Of a stretch of DNA of 64,000 nucleotides, positions 1 through 9,040 are shown piece by piece (within the stretch, counting starts at the first letter, position 1; each line of letters opens with the position of its first letter). The notes beneath the pieces are model-generated. The model saw only the letters and a program-made list of their open reading frames with translations. It did not search any database and had not been told where the DNA came from. Position numbers and translations under genes: made by a program. This DNA is from Ramlibacter ginsenosidimutans (lineage in GTDB: Bacteria > Pseudomonadota > Gammaproteobacteria > Burkholderiales > Burkholderiaceae_C). The DNA lies in contig NZ_JAEPWM010000002.1 of the NCBI RefSeq assembly GCF_016654015.1, forward strand, positions 186,001 to 250,000, in the 5' to 3' direction.

Positions 1-1
1 G

Positions 2-2389
2 CCGAACCCGACGGCCCATACGCTGCTGCGCGCCAACGCGGACCTCTCGCCGGCGCTGATTGCCCGCGCGATCGCCCGGCGCCTGCGCAAGCTGGGGCTA
101 GACGGCGACGTCCAGGCGCGGATCGACGCGCAGCTCGCCATCCTCGAGGCCAAGGAGAGCGCGATGCAGGTGGTGGAGGTCAAGGGCGACCGCATGCCGT
201 GGTTCTGCTCGGGCTGCCCGCACAACACCTCCACGGTCGTGCCCGAAGGCTCGCGCGCCATGGCCGGCATCGGCTGCCACTTCATGGCGACCTGGATGGA
301 CCGCTCCACGATCGGCTTCACGCAGATGGGCGGCGAGGGCGTGCCCTGGGTCGGCCAGCAGCCCTTCTCCAACGAGAAGCACGTGTTCGCCAACCTCGGC
401 GACGGCACCTACTTCCACAGCGGCCTGCTGGCCATCCGGCAAGCCATCGCGGCCGGCGTCAACATCACCTACAAGGTCCTCTACAACGACGCGGTCGCCA
501 TGACCGGCGGCCAGCCCGTGGGCGAGCGCCCCGAAGGGCACACGCCGCTGCAGATCGCGCAGAGCCTGGACGCCGAGGGCGTGGTGCGCATCGTTGTCGT
601 CACCGACCAGCCGGAGAAATACCAGGGCGCGAAGCTGCCCGCGGGCGCCACCGTGCATCACCGCGACGAGCTCGATCGCGTTCAGCGCGAGCTGCGCGAA
701 ATCCCGGGCGTCACGGCGCTGATCTACGACCAGACCTGCGCCACCGAGAAGCGCCGCCGCCGCAAGCGCGGCACCATGGTCGATCCGGCCGTGCGGGTCA
801 TGATCAACGACCTCGTGTGCGAGGGTTGCGGCGACTGCAGCGTCAAGTCGAACTGCCTGTCCGTGGAGCCGCTGGAAACGGAGTTCGGCCGCAAGCGCAC
901 CATCAACCAGAGCACCTGCAACAAGGACACGAGCTGCCTGAAGGGCTTCTGCCCGAGCTTCGTGACGGTCGAGGGCGGCCAGCTGAAGAAGAAGGCGAAG
1001 CCCGCCGAGAAGGCGCCTTCGCCGTATGACGGCCCCGCGCTGCCGGACCCGGTGCTGCCGGCGACGGCCGACGCGTACGGCATCGTGGTGGCGGGCGTCG
1101 GCGGCACCGGCGTCATCACCATCGGCCAGTTGCTCGGCATGGCCGCGCACATCGAAGGCAAGGGCATCGTCACACAGGACGCGGCCGGCCTCGCCCAGAA
1201 GGGCGGCGCCACCTGGAGCCACGTGCTGATCGCCGACGACCAGGACGCGATCCGCACGACCCGCGTGGGCATGGCGGCGGCCGACCTGATCATCGGCTGC
1301 GACCCCATCGTCACGGGCGGCAAGGAGACGGTGGTGCGCATGCGCGCGGGCCGCACCCGCGTGGCCTTGAACGGCCATAGCGCGCCGACCGCGGCGTTCG
1401 TGAAGAACCCGGGCTGGGAGAATCCTTCCGATGCCTGCGCCGATGAAATCGGCAAGGTGGTCGGACCGGGACACCTCGCGGCCTTCAATGCCGACGGCGT
1501 GGCCTCCAAGGTGATGGGCGACAGCATCTACACCAACCCGATGATGCTCGGCTTCGCCTGGCAGAAGGGCTGGGTGCCGCTCGGGCGCGAGGCTATCCTG
1601 CGGGCCATCGAGCTCAATGGCGTGGCGGTGGACAACAACAAGGCCGCATTCGAGTGGGGCCGCCGCGCAGCCCACGACCCCGCGCAGGTCGCCGGCCTCG
1701 TCGCGCCGGGGGCGCAGGTGATCGAGTTCAAGAAGCGCGAGACGCTCGACAGCCTGGTGGCGCGCCGGGTCGAGTTCCTCACCGCCTACCAGAACGCCGC
1801 CTATGCGCAGCGGTATCGCGATTTCGTGGAAAAGGTGCGGGCGGCCGAATCGGCCCTCGGCAAGACGACGCTCACGGAGACCGTGGCCAAGGGGCTGTTC
1901 CGGCTGATGTCGTACAAGGACGAATACGAGGTGGCGCGCCTGCACGCCGAGACCGGCTTCCGCGAGCAGGTGCAGGCGCAGTTCGAGGGCGACTTCCGCA
2001 TCCACTACCACCTGGCGCCGCCCCTGATCGCCAGGCACAACGACAAGGGCGAGCTGGTGAAGAGCAAGTTCGGCCCCTGGACGTATTCGCTGTTTCGCGT
2101 GCTGGCGAAATTCAAGGGCTTGCGCGGCACGGCGCTGGACCTGTTCGGCCACACGGAGGAACGCCGCACCGAACGCGCGCTCGTCGGCGAGTACCGGGCC
2201 ACGGTCGAGGAGCTCGTGGCGGGACTGAAGCCGGGCAACCATGCGCTGGCCGTGCAGATTGCGGCGCTGCCGGAGAAGATCCGCGGCTACGGCCACGTGA
2301 AGGCCCGCAATCTCGCGGCCGTGCGCCCCGAGTGGCAGCGGCTGCTGGAGCAGTGGCGCGGGCAGGACGCGCAGCGCCAGGCTGCCTGA
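2..2389 (+). CDS. Indolepyruvate ferredoxin oxidoreductase family protein, C-terminal 795 residues (5' end outside window)
   Basis: The frame is open from base 2 with no start, so the N-terminal part lies upstream. Family members with fused subunits oxidatively decarboxylate aryl or branched-chain 2-oxoacids to acyl-CoA and pass the electrons to ferredoxin. Visible support is a thiamine-diphosphate type segment (NLGDGTYFHSG, then YNDAVAMTGGQ), a cysteine-rich iron-sulfur stretch (CEGCGDC, then CNKDTSCLKGFCP), and a C-terminal gamma-type oxidoreductase domain starting GVGGTGVITIGQLLG. Betaproteobacterial homologues are around 1,150-1,200 residues, so about a third is missing here only because of the window edge. 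Which 2-oxoacid is used cannot be decided from sequence. The next gene, yajC, is 109 bases away and unrelated in function. Confidence 0.9.
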   Translation, partial: PNPTAHTLLRANADLSPALIARAIARRLRKLGLDGDVQARIDAQLAILEAKESAMQVVEVKGDRMPWFCSGCPHNTSTVVPEGSRAMAGIGCHFMATWMDRSTIGFTQMGGEGVPWVGQQPFSNEKHVFANLGDGTYFHSGLLAIRQAIAAGVNITYKVLYNDAVAMTGGQPVGERPEGHTPLQIAQSLDAEGVVRIVVVTDQPEKYQGAKLPAGATVHHRDELDRVQRELREIPGVTALIYDQTCATEKRRRRKRGTMVDPAVRVMINDLVCEGCGDCSVKSNCLSVEPLETEFGRKRTINQSTCNKDTSCLKGFCPSFVTVEGGQLKKKAKPAEKAPSPYDGPALPDPVLPATADAYGIVVAGVGGTGVITIGQLLGMAAHIEGKGIVTQDAAGLAQKGGATWSHVLIADDQDAIRTTRVGMAAADLIIGCDPIVTGGKETVVRMRAGRTRVALNGHSAPTAAFVKNPGWENPSDACADEIGKVVGPGHLAAFNADGVASKVMGDSIYTNPMMLGFAWQKGWVPLGREAILRAIELNGVAVDNNKAAFEWGRRAAHDPAQVAGLVAPGAQVIEFKKRETLDSLVARRVEFLTAYQNAAYAQRYRDFVEKVRAAESALGKTTLTETVAKGLFRLMSYKDEYEVARLHAETGFREQVQAQFEGDFRIHYHLAPPLIARHNDKGELVKSKFGPWTYSLFRVLAKFKGLRGTALDLFGHTEERRTERALVGEYRATVEELVAGLKPGNHALAVQIAALPEKIRGYGHVKARNLAAVRPEWQRLLEQWRGQDAQRQAA

Positions 2390-2498
2390 GCCTGCGGGGG
2401 CCTGCGGAGGGGCCGCATACAATCCCGTCTTCTTCCCGCGGCGGGCCTTCGCAGGCCGCGCTGCGGGCGCCTTCACCGGTCCTAGCCCTGGAGCCACC

Positions 2499-2834
2499 GT
2501 GTTCATTTCTTCCGCCTACGCCCAAACGGCGCCGGCCGCCGCAGGCGGCGAGGGGGGCATGCAGTCCTCCCTCATGAGCCTGCTGCCGCTGGTCCTCATG
2601 TTCGTCGTGCTTTATTTCGTGATGATCCGGCCGCAGATGAAGCGGCAGAAGGAACATCGCACGATGGTGGAGGCGCTGGCCAAGGGCGACGAGGTCGCCA
2701 CCTCCGGCGGCCTGCTGGGCCGCGTGACCAAGCTGGGCGACACCTACCTTGGCGTGGAAGTGGCGCCGGGCGTGGAAGTCACGGTACAGCGCACGGCGGT
2801 CGTGCAGGTCCTGCCCAAGGGCTCCATCAAGTAA
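2499..2834 (+). CDS. yajC: Preprotein translocase subunit YajC
   Basis: YajC is a small inner-membrane protein that accompanies SecD and SecF in the Sec holo-translocon. The 111-residue product has one membrane segment at about residues 25-44 (LLPLVLMFVVLYFVMI), followed directly by the family signature RPQMKRQKEH and a short cytoplasmic domain (GDEVATSGGLLGRV). The GTG start is chosen because GGAG lies 5-8 bases upstream and the length matches the family. secD and secF follow in the same direction, the standard order. A TACAAT hexamer at 2418-2423 is a possible -10 element for the yajC-secDF unit, but no convincing -35 is seen. Confidence 0.95.
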   Translation: MFISSAYAQTAPAAAGGEGGMQSSLMSLLPLVLMFVVLYFVMIRPQMKRQKEHRTMVEALAKGDEVATSGGLLGRVTKLGDTYLGVEVAPGVEVTVQRTAVVQVLPKGSIK

Positions 2835-2903
2835 GTCGGCGTTCCGTGTCGGGCGTCCAGCAAGCCTGGACGCGCTCGACGCCGGTCGCGCAACGCTCAA
2901 TCC

Positions 2904-4787
2904 ATGAACCGATACCCTCTCTGGAAGTACGCGATCATCCTGGTCGCGCTGCTGATCGGGGTGCTCTACACCCTGCCCAACTTCTTCGGCGAAGACCCGG
3001 CCGTGCAGGTGTCCTCGGCGCGCGGCACGGTCAAGGTGGACGCCTCGACGCAGGCGCGCATCCAGCAGGCGCTGGCGCAGGCCGGCATCAAGCCGCTGGA
3101 CATCGAGCGCGACCCGAACTCGATCAAGGTGCGGCTGGAGAACACCGACCAGCAGCTGAAGGCGAAGGACGCGATCCAGAAGGCGCTGACGCCCGATCCC
3201 AACGACGCGGCCTATTCGGTGGCGTTGAACCTGCTGTCCAAGACGCCCTCGTGGATGACCGCCATCAATGCGCGCCCCATGTACCTGGGCCTGGACCTGC
3301 GCGGTGGCGTCCACTTCATGCTGCAGGTGGACATGCAGGCGGCGCTGACCAAGAAGGCGGAGTCGTACGCGGGCGACCTGCGCACGGTGCTGCGTGACAA
3401 GAACATCCGCCATGCCGGCATCAGCCGCGACGGCCAGGCGGTGGAGATCGCCTTCCGGGATCCGGCGGCCTTGCAGGCCGCCCGTGCCGTGCTGGCCGAC
3501 CAGTTCCCCGACCTGCAGGTCGCCGAGCGCGTCCAGGGTGACACCACCACGCTCGTGGCGACGCTCAAGCCGGAGGCCGCGCGCAAGGTGCAGGAGCAGG
3601 CGCTCAAGCAGAACATGGTGACGCTGCACAACCGGATCAACGAGCTGGGCGTGGCCGAGCCGGTGATCCAGCAGCAGGGGCTGGACCGCATCGTCGTGCA
3701 GCTCCCTGGCGTGCAGGACACCGCGCGGGCCAAGGAGATCCTGGGCCGCACCGCGACGCTCGAAGTGCGCATGGTGGACGAGAGCGCCGAAGGGCGCGCG
3801 GCCGAGGTCGGCGCGGGCCCGGTGCCCTTCGGCGACGAGCGCTACCTCGATCGCGAGGGCCACACGGTGATCGTGAAGAAGCAGGTGGTGCTCACCGGCG
3901 AGAATCTCACGGACGCGCAGGCCGGCTTCGACAACCAGACGCAGGAGCCGGCGGTGCACCTGACGCTCGACGCCAAGGGCGCGCGCATCTTCCGCGACGT
4001 CACCCGCGAGAACGTGGGCAAGCGCATGGCCATCCTGCTGTTCGAGAAGGGCAAGGGCGAGGTGGTCACTGCGCCCGTGATCCGCAGCGAGATCGGCGGT
4101 GGCCGGGTGCAGATCAGCGGTCGCATGAGCACCGTCGAAGCGAACGACACGGCGCTGCTGCTGCGCGCCGGCTCCCTCGCGGCGCCCATGGAGATCGTCG
4201 AGGAGATGACCATCGGCCCCAGCCTGGGCGCCGAGAACATCGCCAAGGGCTTCCACAGCGTGGCGTGGGGCTTCGCCGCGATCGTCGCCTTCATGGGCAT
4301 CTACTACATGCTGTTCGGGTTGTTCTCCGGATTGGCGCTGGCTGTCAACCTGTTGTTGCTGGTGGCCATCCTGTCCATGCTGCAAGCCACGCTGACGTTG
4401 CCCGGCATGGCCGCCATGGCGCTGGCGCTGGGCATGGCCATCGACTCGAACGTCCTGATCAACGAGCGGGTGCGGGAAGAGCTGCGCGGGGGCGCCTCGC
4501 CGCAGGCGGCCATCCATGCCGGCTACGACCGCGCCTGGGCGACGATCCTGGACTCCAACGTCACCACCCTGATCGCCGGCGTGGCCCTGCTCGCCTTCGG
4601 TTCCGGGCCGGTGCGCGGTTTCGCCGTGGTGCACGTGATCGGCATTCTGACGTCCATGTTCTCCGCGGTGTTCTTCTCGCGCGGGCTCGTGAACTTCTGG
4701 TATGGCCGCAAGAAGAAGCTCAGGACGGTATCCATCGGAACGGTCTGGCGGCCGGGCGCCGATGGCGCTATAACCAAGGCCGAGTAG
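2904..4787 (+). CDS. secD: Protein translocase subunit SecD
   Basis: SecD works with SecF as a proton-driven accessory of the SecYEG channel that pulls exported proteins into the periplasm. The 627 residues show the usual plan: an N-terminal membrane segment (about 8-25), a large periplasmic region containing LGLDLRGGVHFMLQV near residue 128, and a C-terminal block of five membrane segments with GMAIDSNVLINERVREEL, the SecD/RND family motif. Length matches betaproteobacterial SecD. The start has no strong Shine-Dalgarno sequence, but MNRYPLWKYAIILVALLIG is the expected N terminus. It lies 69 bases after yajC and 44 before secF. Confidence 0.96.
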   Translation: MNRYPLWKYAIILVALLIGVLYTLPNFFGEDPAVQVSSARGTVKVDASTQARIQQALAQAGIKPLDIERDPNSIKVRLENTDQQLKAKDAIQKALTPDPNDAAYSVALNLLSKTPSWMTAINARPMYLGLDLRGGVHFMLQVDMQAALTKKAESYAGDLRTVLRDKNIRHAGISRDGQAVEIAFRDPAALQAARAVLADQFPDLQVAERVQGDTTTLVATLKPEAARKVQEQALKQNMVTLHNRINELGVAEPVIQQQGLDRIVVQLPGVQDTARAKEILGRTATLEVRMVDESAEGRAAEVGAGPVPFGDERYLDREGHTVIVKKQVVLTGENLTDAQAGFDNQTQEPAVHLTLDAKGARIFRDVTRENVGKRMAILLFEKGKGEVVTAPVIRSEIGGGRVQISGRMSTVEANDTALLLRAGSLAAPMEIVEEMTIGPSLGAENIAKGFHSVAWGFAAIVAFMGIYYMLFGLFSGLALAVNLLLLVAILSMLQATLTLPGMAAMALALGMAIDSNVLINERVREELRGGASPQAAIHAGYDRAWATILDSNVTTLIAGVALLAFGSGPVRGFAVVHVIGILTSMFSAVFFSRGLVNFWYGRKKKLRTVSIGTVWRPGADGAITKAE

Positions 4788-4831
4788 AAGATCGTGCTCG
4801 GGCGCCGCAGCGACGAAGCAAAGGACAAGTA

Positions 4832-5785
4832 GTGGAGTTTTTCAAGATCCGCCGGGACATCCCGTTCATGAAGAACGCGCTGGTGTTCAACGTGATTTCG
4901 CTGGTCACGTTCCTGGCCGCCGTGTTCTTCCTGACGACCAAGGGCCTGCACCTGTCGGTGGAGTTCACCGGCGGCACGGTCATGGAAGTGAACTACGCGC
5001 AGCCGGTCGACGTGGAAACGGTGCGCCGCGAGGTCGCGCAGTTGGGGTACAGCGACGTGCAGGTGCAGAACTTCGGGACGGCCCGTGACGTCCTGATCCG
5101 GCTGCCGGCGCAGAAGGGCGTCAGTTCGGCACAACAGAGCGACCGCACTTTGTCGGCCCTGAAAGCCGTTGATCCGAGCGTTTCGCTGCGCCGGGTCGAG
5201 TTCGTCGGTCCCCAGGTCGGCGAGGAGCTCGTCTCCAACGGCCTGAAGGCGCTGGCGATGGTGGTCGCCGGCATCATGATCTACTTGGCCATCCGCTTCG
5301 AATGGAAGTTCGCGGTGGCGGCGATCATCGCCAACCTGCACGACGTCGTCATCATCCTGGGCTTCTTCGCCTTCTTCCAGTGGGAGTTCTCGCTGGCGGT
5401 GCTGGCGGCGGTGCTCGCGGTGCTGGGCTACTCGGTCAACGAGTCGGTCGTGATCTTCGACCGGATCCGCGAGAACTTCCGCCGCTACCGAAAGATGAGC
5501 ACGGTGGAGACGATCGACAATGCGATCACTTCCACCATCAGCCGCACGATCATCACCCACGGCTGCACGCAGATGATGGTGCTGTCCATGCTGCTGTTCG
5601 GCGGGGCCACCCTGCACTATTTCGCGCTGGCGCTGACCATCGGCATCCTGTTCGGCATCTATTCGTCGGTGTTCGTCGCCGCGGCCATCGCCATGTGGCT
5701 GGGCATCAAGCGCGAAGACCTGGTGAAGACGCAGTCCCGTCGCGAAGGCGACCCCAACGACCCCAACGCCGGGGCGACGGTCTAA
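4832..5785 (+). CDS. secF: Protein translocase subunit SecF
   Basis: SecF is the partner of SecD in late stages of Sec export. The open frame extends far upstream inside secD, but the real start is the GTG at 4832. It is preceded by AAGGAC five bases upstream and gives the typical N terminus MEFFKIRRDIPFMK, for 317 residues. Visible features are a first membrane segment (about 13-32), the periplasmic motif VEFTGGTVMEV, and the C-terminal RND-like membrane block with GYSVNESVVIFDRIRENFR. It completes the yajC-secD-secF set; the DUF1631 gene follows after only 7 bases and is probably co-transcribed. Confidence 0.95.
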   Translation: MEFFKIRRDIPFMKNALVFNVISLVTFLAAVFFLTTKGLHLSVEFTGGTVMEVNYAQPVDVETVRREVAQLGYSDVQVQNFGTARDVLIRLPAQKGVSSAQQSDRTLSALKAVDPSVSLRRVEFVGPQVGEELVSNGLKALAMVVAGIMIYLAIRFEWKFAVAAIIANLHDVVIILGFFAFFQWEFSLAVLAAVLAVLGYSVNESVVIFDRIRENFRRYRKMSTVETIDNAITSTISRTIITHGCTQMMVLSMLLFGGATLHYFALALTIGILFGIYSSVFVAAAIAMWLGIKREDLVKTQSRREGDPNDPNAGATV

Positions 5786-5792
5786 GGGCACG

Positions 5793-8411
5793 ATGGCGTC
5801 CCCGGTTCCTTCCGCCGCGACGCCCCTGGCACGCCAGGCGCGCGAGCTTTTCGTGGTGCACATGCAGGGTGTGCTGCCCGAGCTGTCGGATTCCATCCGT
5901 ACGGTCCTCGCCGAGCAGATGAACACGGCGCAAAGCAGCCGTGACATGCAGCAGCGCCGGGACGAACTGGTGGAGTTCGAGCAGTGCTCGGGCAAGTGGG
6001 TGGACGCGGTCGCGCGTGCCTGGCGCCGCGCCGTGGTGCCGCCGGCGGCCACCGCGCGCGTGCGCGTCGAGCTTGCCAGCCTGGAGCTGATCGGCGACGA
6101 CGTGGTGGAGAACAAGATTCTCTCCAGCCGCCTGGCGATGGCGATCCAGGAAAAGGCCGTCTGGGAGCTCAACGACCTCAAGTTGCGCATCGTGCACCTC
6201 GAAGGCGGCGAGGAGCTGGGGCCCGACGACGTGCTGCGGCCCGAGGCGCTCGCGCAGCTGATGCTGGACGAATGGGCGGTGGCGAAGCTGTCGCGCGAGA
6301 CCTGGGCGAGCGTCAAGGACGTGGTCCAGGCCATGGTCGTGCCGCGAGCGCTCGAGGGCTACCAGCGGGCGAATGAGTTCCTGGTGGAAAACGGGGTGCT
6401 GCAGAACATCGACTTGCGTTCCCGCGTGAGGCGGCCCGCAGCGGGCCCGACCTCGGCGCCGCGTGCGCCGGAAGCAGGCGGCCGCGGCGGTCCGGGCAGC
6501 GGCGGTTCGGGCAGCGGCGGTTCCGAGGCGGGTGGTTCGGGCGGCGGTGGCGGCGGCTCGGGCGGCGGGTCCGGCGGTAGTGGTTCGGGCGGCACTGGTT
6601 CCGGCAACGGCGGTTCCGGCGGCGGTGGTGACGGCGGTGGCGGTGGTGCCGGCGGCGGCGGCGGCGGCGGAAGCGGCAGCAGGTCTGCAGGGACCGCGAC
6701 GCAGTCCGGCGGCGGCGCTGGCGGAGGTTTCGCGGGCAGCGGCTTTGCCGGCAGCGGTTTCGCCGGCAGCGCATTCGCCGGGCCAGGCGGCACCGGATCC
6801 AGGAGCGGGAATGCCTCGGGCAACCCGGAGTCCTTCTTCTCGCCCGCGCAGGCTATGGCCGGGCCGGCCGGCGCGGAGGCCGGGACGCCGCTGGGGCGCG
6901 CGCGCGCGCGGGCCACGGGCGTGCTGGGCCAGCTCAAGAAACTCCTGCGCGACAAGGTCGGCATGCAGGACGGCCAGGACGGCTCCCCCGGCGTGCCGCC
7001 TTCGGCGTCCCTGGTCGCTGCGGTGACGCACCACGCCACCCAGGTGCAGACGCAGGTGCAGACCCGCGTCAACGAGGCCATGACGGTGGGCGACATCGTC
7101 GTCTTCGACGACGACGCCGTCGAACAGGTCGCACTGGACCTGCGCAAGCGCTCGCTGGACCTCAAGCAGAGGGCGTCGAGCACGAACGAGAAGGCCACGA
7201 TCGAGATCGTGGCGCTGATGTTCCAGAGCATCCTGGCCGAAGAGCGCATCCCGCCCTCCGTGCGCGTGTGGTTCGCGCGCCTGCAGATGCCGGTGCTGCG
7301 GGTCGCGCTCGCCGAGCCCGAATTCTTCGGCTCGCTGGAGCATCCCGCGCGCCAGCTGATCGACCGCATGGGCTCGTGCGTCCTTGGTTTCGATTCGTCG
7401 GCGATCTCCGGCAGCGCGCTCGAGACCGAGATCCGCCGGGTCGTGCAGGTGATCGAGCAGTATCCGGAGACCGGTCGGCGCGTGTTCCAGCTGGTGTACG
7501 ACGAGTTCCACCGCTTCCTGTCCCGGTTCCTGACCGAGAAGGGCCCGACGCAGAAGCTGGTCAGCGTCGCCCAGCAGGTGGAGCAGAAGGAGACGATGGC
7601 GATCCAGTACACCATCGAGCTGCGCAAGATGCTCAGCGACGTGCCGGTGCGCGACGAGATCCGCGAGTTCCTGTTCAAGGTGTGGGCGGAGGTGCTGGCC
7701 GTCGCGGGTGTGAAGAACGGTCCGCAGCACGAAGAGACGCTCGCGCTCAAGAAGTCCGCCAGCGACCTCGTCTGGGCCGCCAGTGCGAAGCCGAACCGCC
7801 ATGACCGGGCGAAGGTGATCCAGGACCTGCCTGACCTGCTGGCGCGCCTGCGCCGCGGCATGAGCCTCCTGGGGCTCGACCCCACCGAGCAGGAGAACCA
7901 CATCAAGGTGATCGGCGACACGCTGGCCGACGCCTTCCTGTCCAAGACCGAGGCCATTCCGCACGCGCGCATCGAGGAGATGACGAAGCGGCTCGCCAAC
8001 CTGGAAGACTTCGTTTCGGAGGACGACGCGGGCGAACTGCCGCTGGACCAGGAAAGCATCGAGATGATGCTGGGCATCGATGCCTCGATGATCGAGGTGA
8101 TCGGCTCGGGCGGCTCGCAGCCGAATGCGGCGAACATGGCCTGGGCCAACGAGATCCAGATCGGGACTTGGTTCACCCTGGACCACAACGGCCGCATGAA
8201 CCAGGTGCAGTACGTGTGGTGCAGCGACCGGCGCCAGCTGCACCTGTTCGCTTCGGGCGAAGGCTACTGCTTCCTGCTGCCCATCCGCCGCCTGGCCGCC
8301 TACCTGCAGGCGAACCTGCTGGTGCCCACCGAAGAGGAAGCGCTCACCGTGCGCGCCACGCGCGATGCACTGGCCAAGCTGGACGCCAACCCCGAACGCC
8401 TGCTGTCCTGA
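5793..8411 (+). CDS. DUF1631 family protein with a long Gly/Ser-rich linker
   Basis: This 872-residue protein fits the DUF1631 family, whose members are found mainly in Beta- and Gammaproteobacteria and have no established biochemical function. It is largely helical with no signal peptide or membrane segment, so it is probably cytoplasmic. Residues 1-220 form one conserved part (MQQRRDELVEFEQ, VVENKILSSRLAMAI). Residues about 226-335 are an extreme low-complexity Gly/Ser tract ending in four GFAGS-type units. Residues about 360-872 form the second conserved part, including KVWAEVLAVAGV and a C-terminal region (GTWFTLDHNGRMNQVQYVW) that resembles a PilZ-like or small beta-barrel segment; that last point is only an impression. 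It starts 7 bases after secF. No function should be assigned. Confidence 0.85.
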   Translation: MASPVPSAATPLARQARELFVVHMQGVLPELSDSIRTVLAEQMNTAQSSRDMQQRRDELVEFEQCSGKWVDAVARAWRRAVVPPAATARVRVELASLELIGDDVVENKILSSRLAMAIQEKAVWELNDLKLRIVHLEGGEELGPDDVLRPEALAQLMLDEWAVAKLSRETWASVKDVVQAMVVPRALEGYQRANEFLVENGVLQNIDLRSRVRRPAAGPTSAPRAPEAGGRGGPGSGGSGSGGSEAGGSGGGGGGSGGGSGGSGSGGTGSGNGGSGGGGDGGGGGAGGGGGGGSGSRSAGTATQSGGGAGGGFAGSGFAGSGFAGSAFAGPGGTGSRSGNASGNPESFFSPAQAMAGPAGAEAGTPLGRARARATGVLGQLKKLLRDKVGMQDGQDGSPGVPPSASLVAAVTHHATQVQTQVQTRVNEAMTVGDIVVFDDDAVEQVALDLRKRSLDLKQRASSTNEKATIEIVALMFQSILAEERIPPSVRVWFARLQMPVLRVALAEPEFFGSLEHPARQLIDRMGSCVLGFDSSAISGSALETEIRRVVQVIEQYPETGRRVFQLVYDEFHRFLSRFLTEKGPTQKLVSVAQQVEQKETMAIQYTIELRKMLSDVPVRDEIREFLFKVWAEVLAVAGVKNGPQHEETLALKKSASDLVWAASAKPNRHDRAKVIQDLPDLLARLRRGMSLLGLDPTEQENHIKVIGDTLADAFLSKTEAIPHARIEEMTKRLANLEDFVSEDDAGELPLDQESIEMMLGIDASMIEVIGSGGSQPNAANMAWANEIQIGTWFTLDHNGRMNQVQYVWCSDRRQLHLFASGEGYCFLLPIRRLAAYLQANLLVPTEEEALTVRATRDALAKLDANPERLLS
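6470..6795 (+). repeat. Low-complexity GGC/GGT/AGC-rich coding tract
   Basis: Inside the DUF1631 gene about 110 codons are almost entirely Gly and Ser, with some Ala, Thr and Asn, built from short irregular units such as GSGG and GGGG. The last part (about 6727-6780) is a cleaner 15-base repeat encoding G-F-A-G-S four times. The frame stays open throughout, so it is a disordered linker and not a damaged gene. Such tracts can change length by replication slippage. Confidence 0.9.
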
Positions 8412-8446
8412 CGCGCGCTGCGCGCGCACGGGAAGATGAAAGCAGA

Positions 8447-8465
8447 AAGGGGCCGCGGCCCCCTT
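8447..8465. terminator. GC-rich hairpin between convergent genes
   Basis: The perfect 14-base palindrome GGGGCCGCGGCCCC (8449-8462) is flanked by AA on the left and CTT on the right. It lies between the ends of the DUF1631 gene (+) and smg (-), the right place for a bidirectional terminator. There is no long T run, so the call is tentative. Confidence 0.4.
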
Positions 8466-8474
8466 CCTCTTGCT

Positions 8475-8957
8475 TCAGTGCGCCACCCGGTCCTCGGTGT
8501 CGTCGCACAGCTCGTCGAGGATCAGCGCATCGGGCTCGATGCTGAAGTGCCAGTAGACCATCAGCACGATGATCTTCAGCGCGTCCAGCGGAACCGGGTC
8601 GCCGGGCGCCGCCATCGCGCGGTCCACGACGATCTCGCGCAAGGCCGCCGGCAGCACGCCCGCGCTGGCGAGGAAGGCGAGGAAGCCGAGCCCGTGGGCG
8701 CCCAGGTGGTCCTGCTCCGCGACGGAGAACACGCGCATGCTCGTGTCGCTCGGTTCGGGCGACCATTCGAGCTGGGATTCTTCGGGAACGGTGATGTTCT
8801 GGGCGGCGACGTTGAGTCCGTCGAGCCACACCAAGGCCTCGTGGATCTCGTCGGGTTCGAAGCCATGGGCGCTGAGCTTGCGTTCGAGCTGGTGGAGCTC
8901 GGGGCAGGCATCGCCGCGCCAGTAGTTTTCGTAAACGAACACCAGCACTTCAAACAT
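8475..8957 (-). CDS. smg: Smg family protein (DUF494)
   Basis: Smg proteins are about 150-160 residues, of unknown function, and are commonly encoded next to dprA in proteobacteria. The start is placed at MFEVLVFVYENYW, the conserved N terminus, giving 160 residues; the open frame runs further upstream, but that extension (rich in Arg, Thr and Ser) does not look like protein. Other family-like features are ELERKLSAHGFEPDEIHEAL, a two-helix motif, and the C terminus KIIVLMVYWHFSIEPDALILDEL with its single hydrophobic stretch. It is the last gene of the LysM-dprA-smg row and converges on the DUF1631 gene. Confidence 0.9.
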   Translation of the reverse strand: MFEVLVFVYENYWRGDACPELHQLERKLSAHGFEPDEIHEALVWLDGLNVAAQNITVPEESQLEWSPEPSDTSMRVFSVAEQDHLGAHGLGFLAFLASAGVLPAALREIVVDRAMAAPGDPVPLDALKIIVLMVYWHFSIEPDALILDELCDDTEDRVAH

Positions 8958-8977
8958 GAAGAACGATGGTGCACGCG

Positions 8978-9003
8978 TTGCGCCAAGGCGCAAAGTCTTT
9001 TTT
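8978..9003 (+). terminator. Stem-loop followed by six T on the + strand
   Basis: TTGCGCC-AA-GGCGCAA (8978-8993) is a perfect seven-base-pair stem, followed on the + strand by AGTC and then TTTTTT (8998-9003). It looks like an intrinsic terminator for + strand transcripts, but no + strand gene ends here. It sits in the 84-base gap between dprA and smg (both -). It might stop antisense readthrough from the DUF1631 gene, or simply be a hairpin in the smg leader. Confidence 0.35.
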
Positions 9004-9040
9004 CGGCGTTGTTGCACGCGCGCGTCGGTGCGCGCGGCAC

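Noticed and set aside
4265..4831. An N-terminally extended SecF starting inside secD
   Set aside because: The extension is out-of-frame secD sequence. The GTG at 4832 has a ribosome binding site and gives the family N terminus.
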